Below, piece by piece: positions 61,246 to 64,000 of a DNA stretch of 64,000 bases. Within the stretch, counting starts at the first letter, position 1. Every line of letters starts with the position of its first letter. The translations under genes and the position numbers were made by a program. Under the pieces are notes generated by a model. That model worked only from the letters and a program-made list of their open reading frames with translations, did not search any database and was not told the origin of the DNA. The DNA comes from Cyclina sinensis (Eukaryota; Mollusca; Bivalvia; Venerida; Veneridae): the NCBI GenBank assembly GCA_012932295.1, contig JAAONU010000003.1:29436361-29500360 (forward strand), written 5' to 3'.

Positions 61246-64000
61246 CCCAATTTTTTTTGTAATTCTCTATCAAAATGATTAGTTTCAATTTCAACAAGTT
61301 TTATGTATTCACCATCACCAAAATACTGGCAATTTATGGTTATTTCTACTAATATATACAAAGTAAAGGATCACATTGTAAATACTTCCTGACTTTAAAG
61401 GTATTTTGTTCGATAACTAACAGATGTTGATTCAACAACAATTCACAATATGGAACCTTATTCTGAACTGTTAAGGTGCTCAGCAAAAAAAGTATGTGCA
61501 AGCTGTTCTGAATTTAATTTATTTTGTGGAATGTTGTATAAACATGTTGATGAGTGTTCTACTGCAGCTAGAAGGTAATGTTTCAAGACAACCCGAATTG
61601 CATGAGGGCTTCTCCGAAGTTCATGAAATTCATTTTATAAAAGAATTTCACGTACTTTCTGAAAAACCCTTGTATTGCTTACTGCACAGCCTAAAAAGTA
61701 AGAACATCAAATATCAATTTTGATTTTAAAGACATTGTTTGAAGTTGTGTTTAAACTAGTCAATCTATAATAATCAAAAAAGTGTAATCTAACTGTGTAT
61801 TCCATATATCTAACTCCGCGAACGAGATGTTCCTTCACTGTCAAATGACAACTGTAACATGAATATTTAAATCTTAATTGTCTTATACAAAAAAGACAGC
61901 CCTAACACAGTGACTATAGCAAAACCTCGACATTTAGTCAGTCTCGAGGGTAGAAAATGAAATTCTTTACAAAACATTAAAAGTTATACATCTTTCTCTT
62001 AACATAATTTGACTTATTGCAATAGGTGTTCTTAGGAATTTAAAAAGTTAGGAGTTGAAGGTATTATCTCAGGGAGCGTGTAGTCTTAAATCAAAGCTAA
62101 ATATTTAAACATCTATTAAATTCAGACAAACAACTTATCAATGAAGAACAAACCGCAAGAAAAAACTCAAGCAGGTTCAACTCAAAACACTGAATGTGCT
62201 TTCAATAAAAGCCAAGGAAATGAAAGTAAGAAACACATCGTCATATTGATAACTGTAAAACCAAACACCATTACATTGAAATAATCATTGTTGTGACAAA
62301 AATATTAGGACAATGAACAGCTTCTACATGAAACATGTATCTATATTTTTCTCTTTATTCACTGTATTGTTTATTTTCTGCCATAACTGCATCAATTCCT
62401 TTATGTATATAATAAGATGAAGGGCATGACTTTTTATCTGAACTTTTCTTCGCAACTAAGGCAGAATATGACACCATAAGATAAATCAATGAGCAGAAGC
62501 AACAAACCACAACAATGTTATATGAAGAGAAGGTCAAGTCTTATTTAAAGTGTTACATCGACCTTGTATCTTCCAGACTATAGAGGAATGCCTGTCCTCA
62601 ACACCATTTGCTAAGCATAAATAGAATAATCAGAACAAGCATTACAAGTATAATAACATATAACTTAGTAACAACTAATAACATGCATTGCATATATGGT
62701 GCCCATTGACATTTGTGTATATTTAACTACAACAAAACGATCTGAACAAAGCATTGTTACATTATCATTGCCATGTACCAATGGCTGACATGGTTCTTAC
62801 CCTTGCCCTTAAGAGGCGCCTGTCCCTACCAAGTCTAACACCGTTGAGCTATCTCTACAACATCACAAAATTATCATGATATTGTTTTAAACAAAAGATT
62901 TATATCCATTGTTGTACTGTGACAATGATCGAAGGCATAAACAACCCTACAGCAATCTAACTTAATCTTGATTAAGTACAGAAAACATTTATTATATAGA
63001 AGACTAAGTGTATATCAGAGCAAATTTAATACAATTTATGGATCTATGTTGGCAAAACCATTTGTGGAAATACATGTAGCCTGTGTTTTCTAAAATTTTG
63101 AAAGCATTCTATTCTCGTAAAATCTTTGAAGCAGCTGAAGTCAATTAATTTCCATTTGATAATGACTATTTGTAAAGAAAGAATGCCGTCTGCCTTAACT
63201 TCTTCCTATATATAGGATAATAGACCTATACTTTATGCCGAACAACTAAAGTATAAATACAATCACTGTTATGTAAGCTTTTCATCCCCTGACCAGAATA
63301 CTTTAACTTTAAATGAATGATGTTCAAATTTTGTAAAACAGAGCATGAGCTTATTATAAATCTACTTTATTTAGTTTGTTATAAAGAGTACGTCATTATT
63401 ACCGTAACAGTATTATCTGATTATTCTAATGAAACATTCTGTAACATCATTTTAGTAATGTTAGCTGTATATTTGACAAAGTCTTAAATTACTTTACCTT
63501 ACTTTCTTTAGACTTCAAATCCTAATTTATAAATATGATTAAGAGACAATCAAGTCAAAAAAACCTCTATCTGTCTCACTATGGCCTTGACAAAAAGATG
63601 GAATTACAAGGAAAACACTTCTATTTTTCTCATGTTTCAAGCAATCACATGGCTTACGTGATAAATAACTCTCAAGGAAGAGATTTATGTACAGGGGAAC
63701 AAGTACACTCTTATACATGATAGTAAAATATACATCTGTACATATATATGGAAGCTAAGATCTGGACAGAAGATAACAGAATACTTGATACTGATCAAAC
63801 ACTTCGTTTTATTCAATTATTGCCTGACAGTGAAATGCATATCAAACAAAGCATTTGAATCCATGCTGTACATATTCAACTTCTGCAGGTTACTGTTTTT
63901 AAGCACTGTTTTGTTTTTTTAATTTCAGAAAGAACTATGCTTATATTTGGTAGTTAAGAATTAAAATATAGCATTTCAAGTAATGCAAAAGTGTTACATA
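61246..64000. other. no gene recognised
   Basis: AT-rich DNA, perhaps the intron of a gene extending right. A tRNA-like string (minus strand near 62805-62872, atagctcaacggtgttag) has an A-box-like start but no B box. A 61-codon plus frame at 63535-63720 and others are unremarkable. Confidence 0.4.

Noticed and set aside
62355..62537. 60-codon minus frame with a hydrophobic stretch
   Set aside because: It is short, in AT-rich DNA where such frames are common, and has no splice or promoter support.

Overview
The window looks like nuclear DNA of an invertebrate animal, most likely a bivalve or related mollusc. It is AT-rich, its genes have many short exons with GT-AG introns, and it is full of tRNA-derived SINEs, foldback elements, minisatellites and a BEL/Pao LTR retrotransposon. 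The mollusc assignment rests mainly on the style of the dispersed repeats (recalled, not searched), so it is probable rather than proven. There are no bacterial operons, no CRISPR array and no convincing functional tRNA or rRNA gene.

Layout. 161-10675 (minus) holds the 5' half of an EF-hand-like gene that runs off the left edge; it includes two micro-exons of 22 and 27 nt. 12.2-12.9 kb is a 5'-truncated LINE tail. 14287-15553 (plus) is the 3' coding exon of an unrecognised basic, coiled-coil-rich protein. 16.4-21.2 kb is a repeat belt: a 53-bp array, a SINE, a composite repeat carrying RNA polymerase III B-box-like sequences, and a 40-bp array.

22272-41272 (plus) is a FAM234/ITFG3-like gene. 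Fourteen coding exons join in frame to 758 codons: an acidic cytoplasmic tail, one transmembrane segment, and an ectodomain with several FG-GAP Ca-binding loops. Its intron 11 carries an antisense BEL/Pao element (30220-38589) with two 476-bp LTRs, a 5-bp target duplication, a primer-binding site and a gag-pol broken by about a dozen stops and frameshifts. Behind integrase the element has an extra unbroken ORF for an acidic C2H2 zinc-finger protein.

41912-51883 (minus) is a GH3-domain (GHDC-like) gene. Seven exons join in frame to 647 codons. It is tail-to-tail with the FAM234-like gene: the two stop codons are about 640 bp apart and the candidate poly(A) signals of the two strands lie within about 20 bp. 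Its introns hold a roughly 1.4-kb array of a 26-bp repeat, a MITE with 20-bp terminal inverted repeats, and a foldback element.

52-64 kb is mostly repeats: a 2.2-kb terminal-inverted-repeat element, a 38-bp array, two SINE copies and a 165-bp tandem repeat. At 60529-60603 (minus) there is a candidate last exon of a gene lying mostly to the right. Apart from tail-to-tail arrangement, nothing suggests that the host genes work together.
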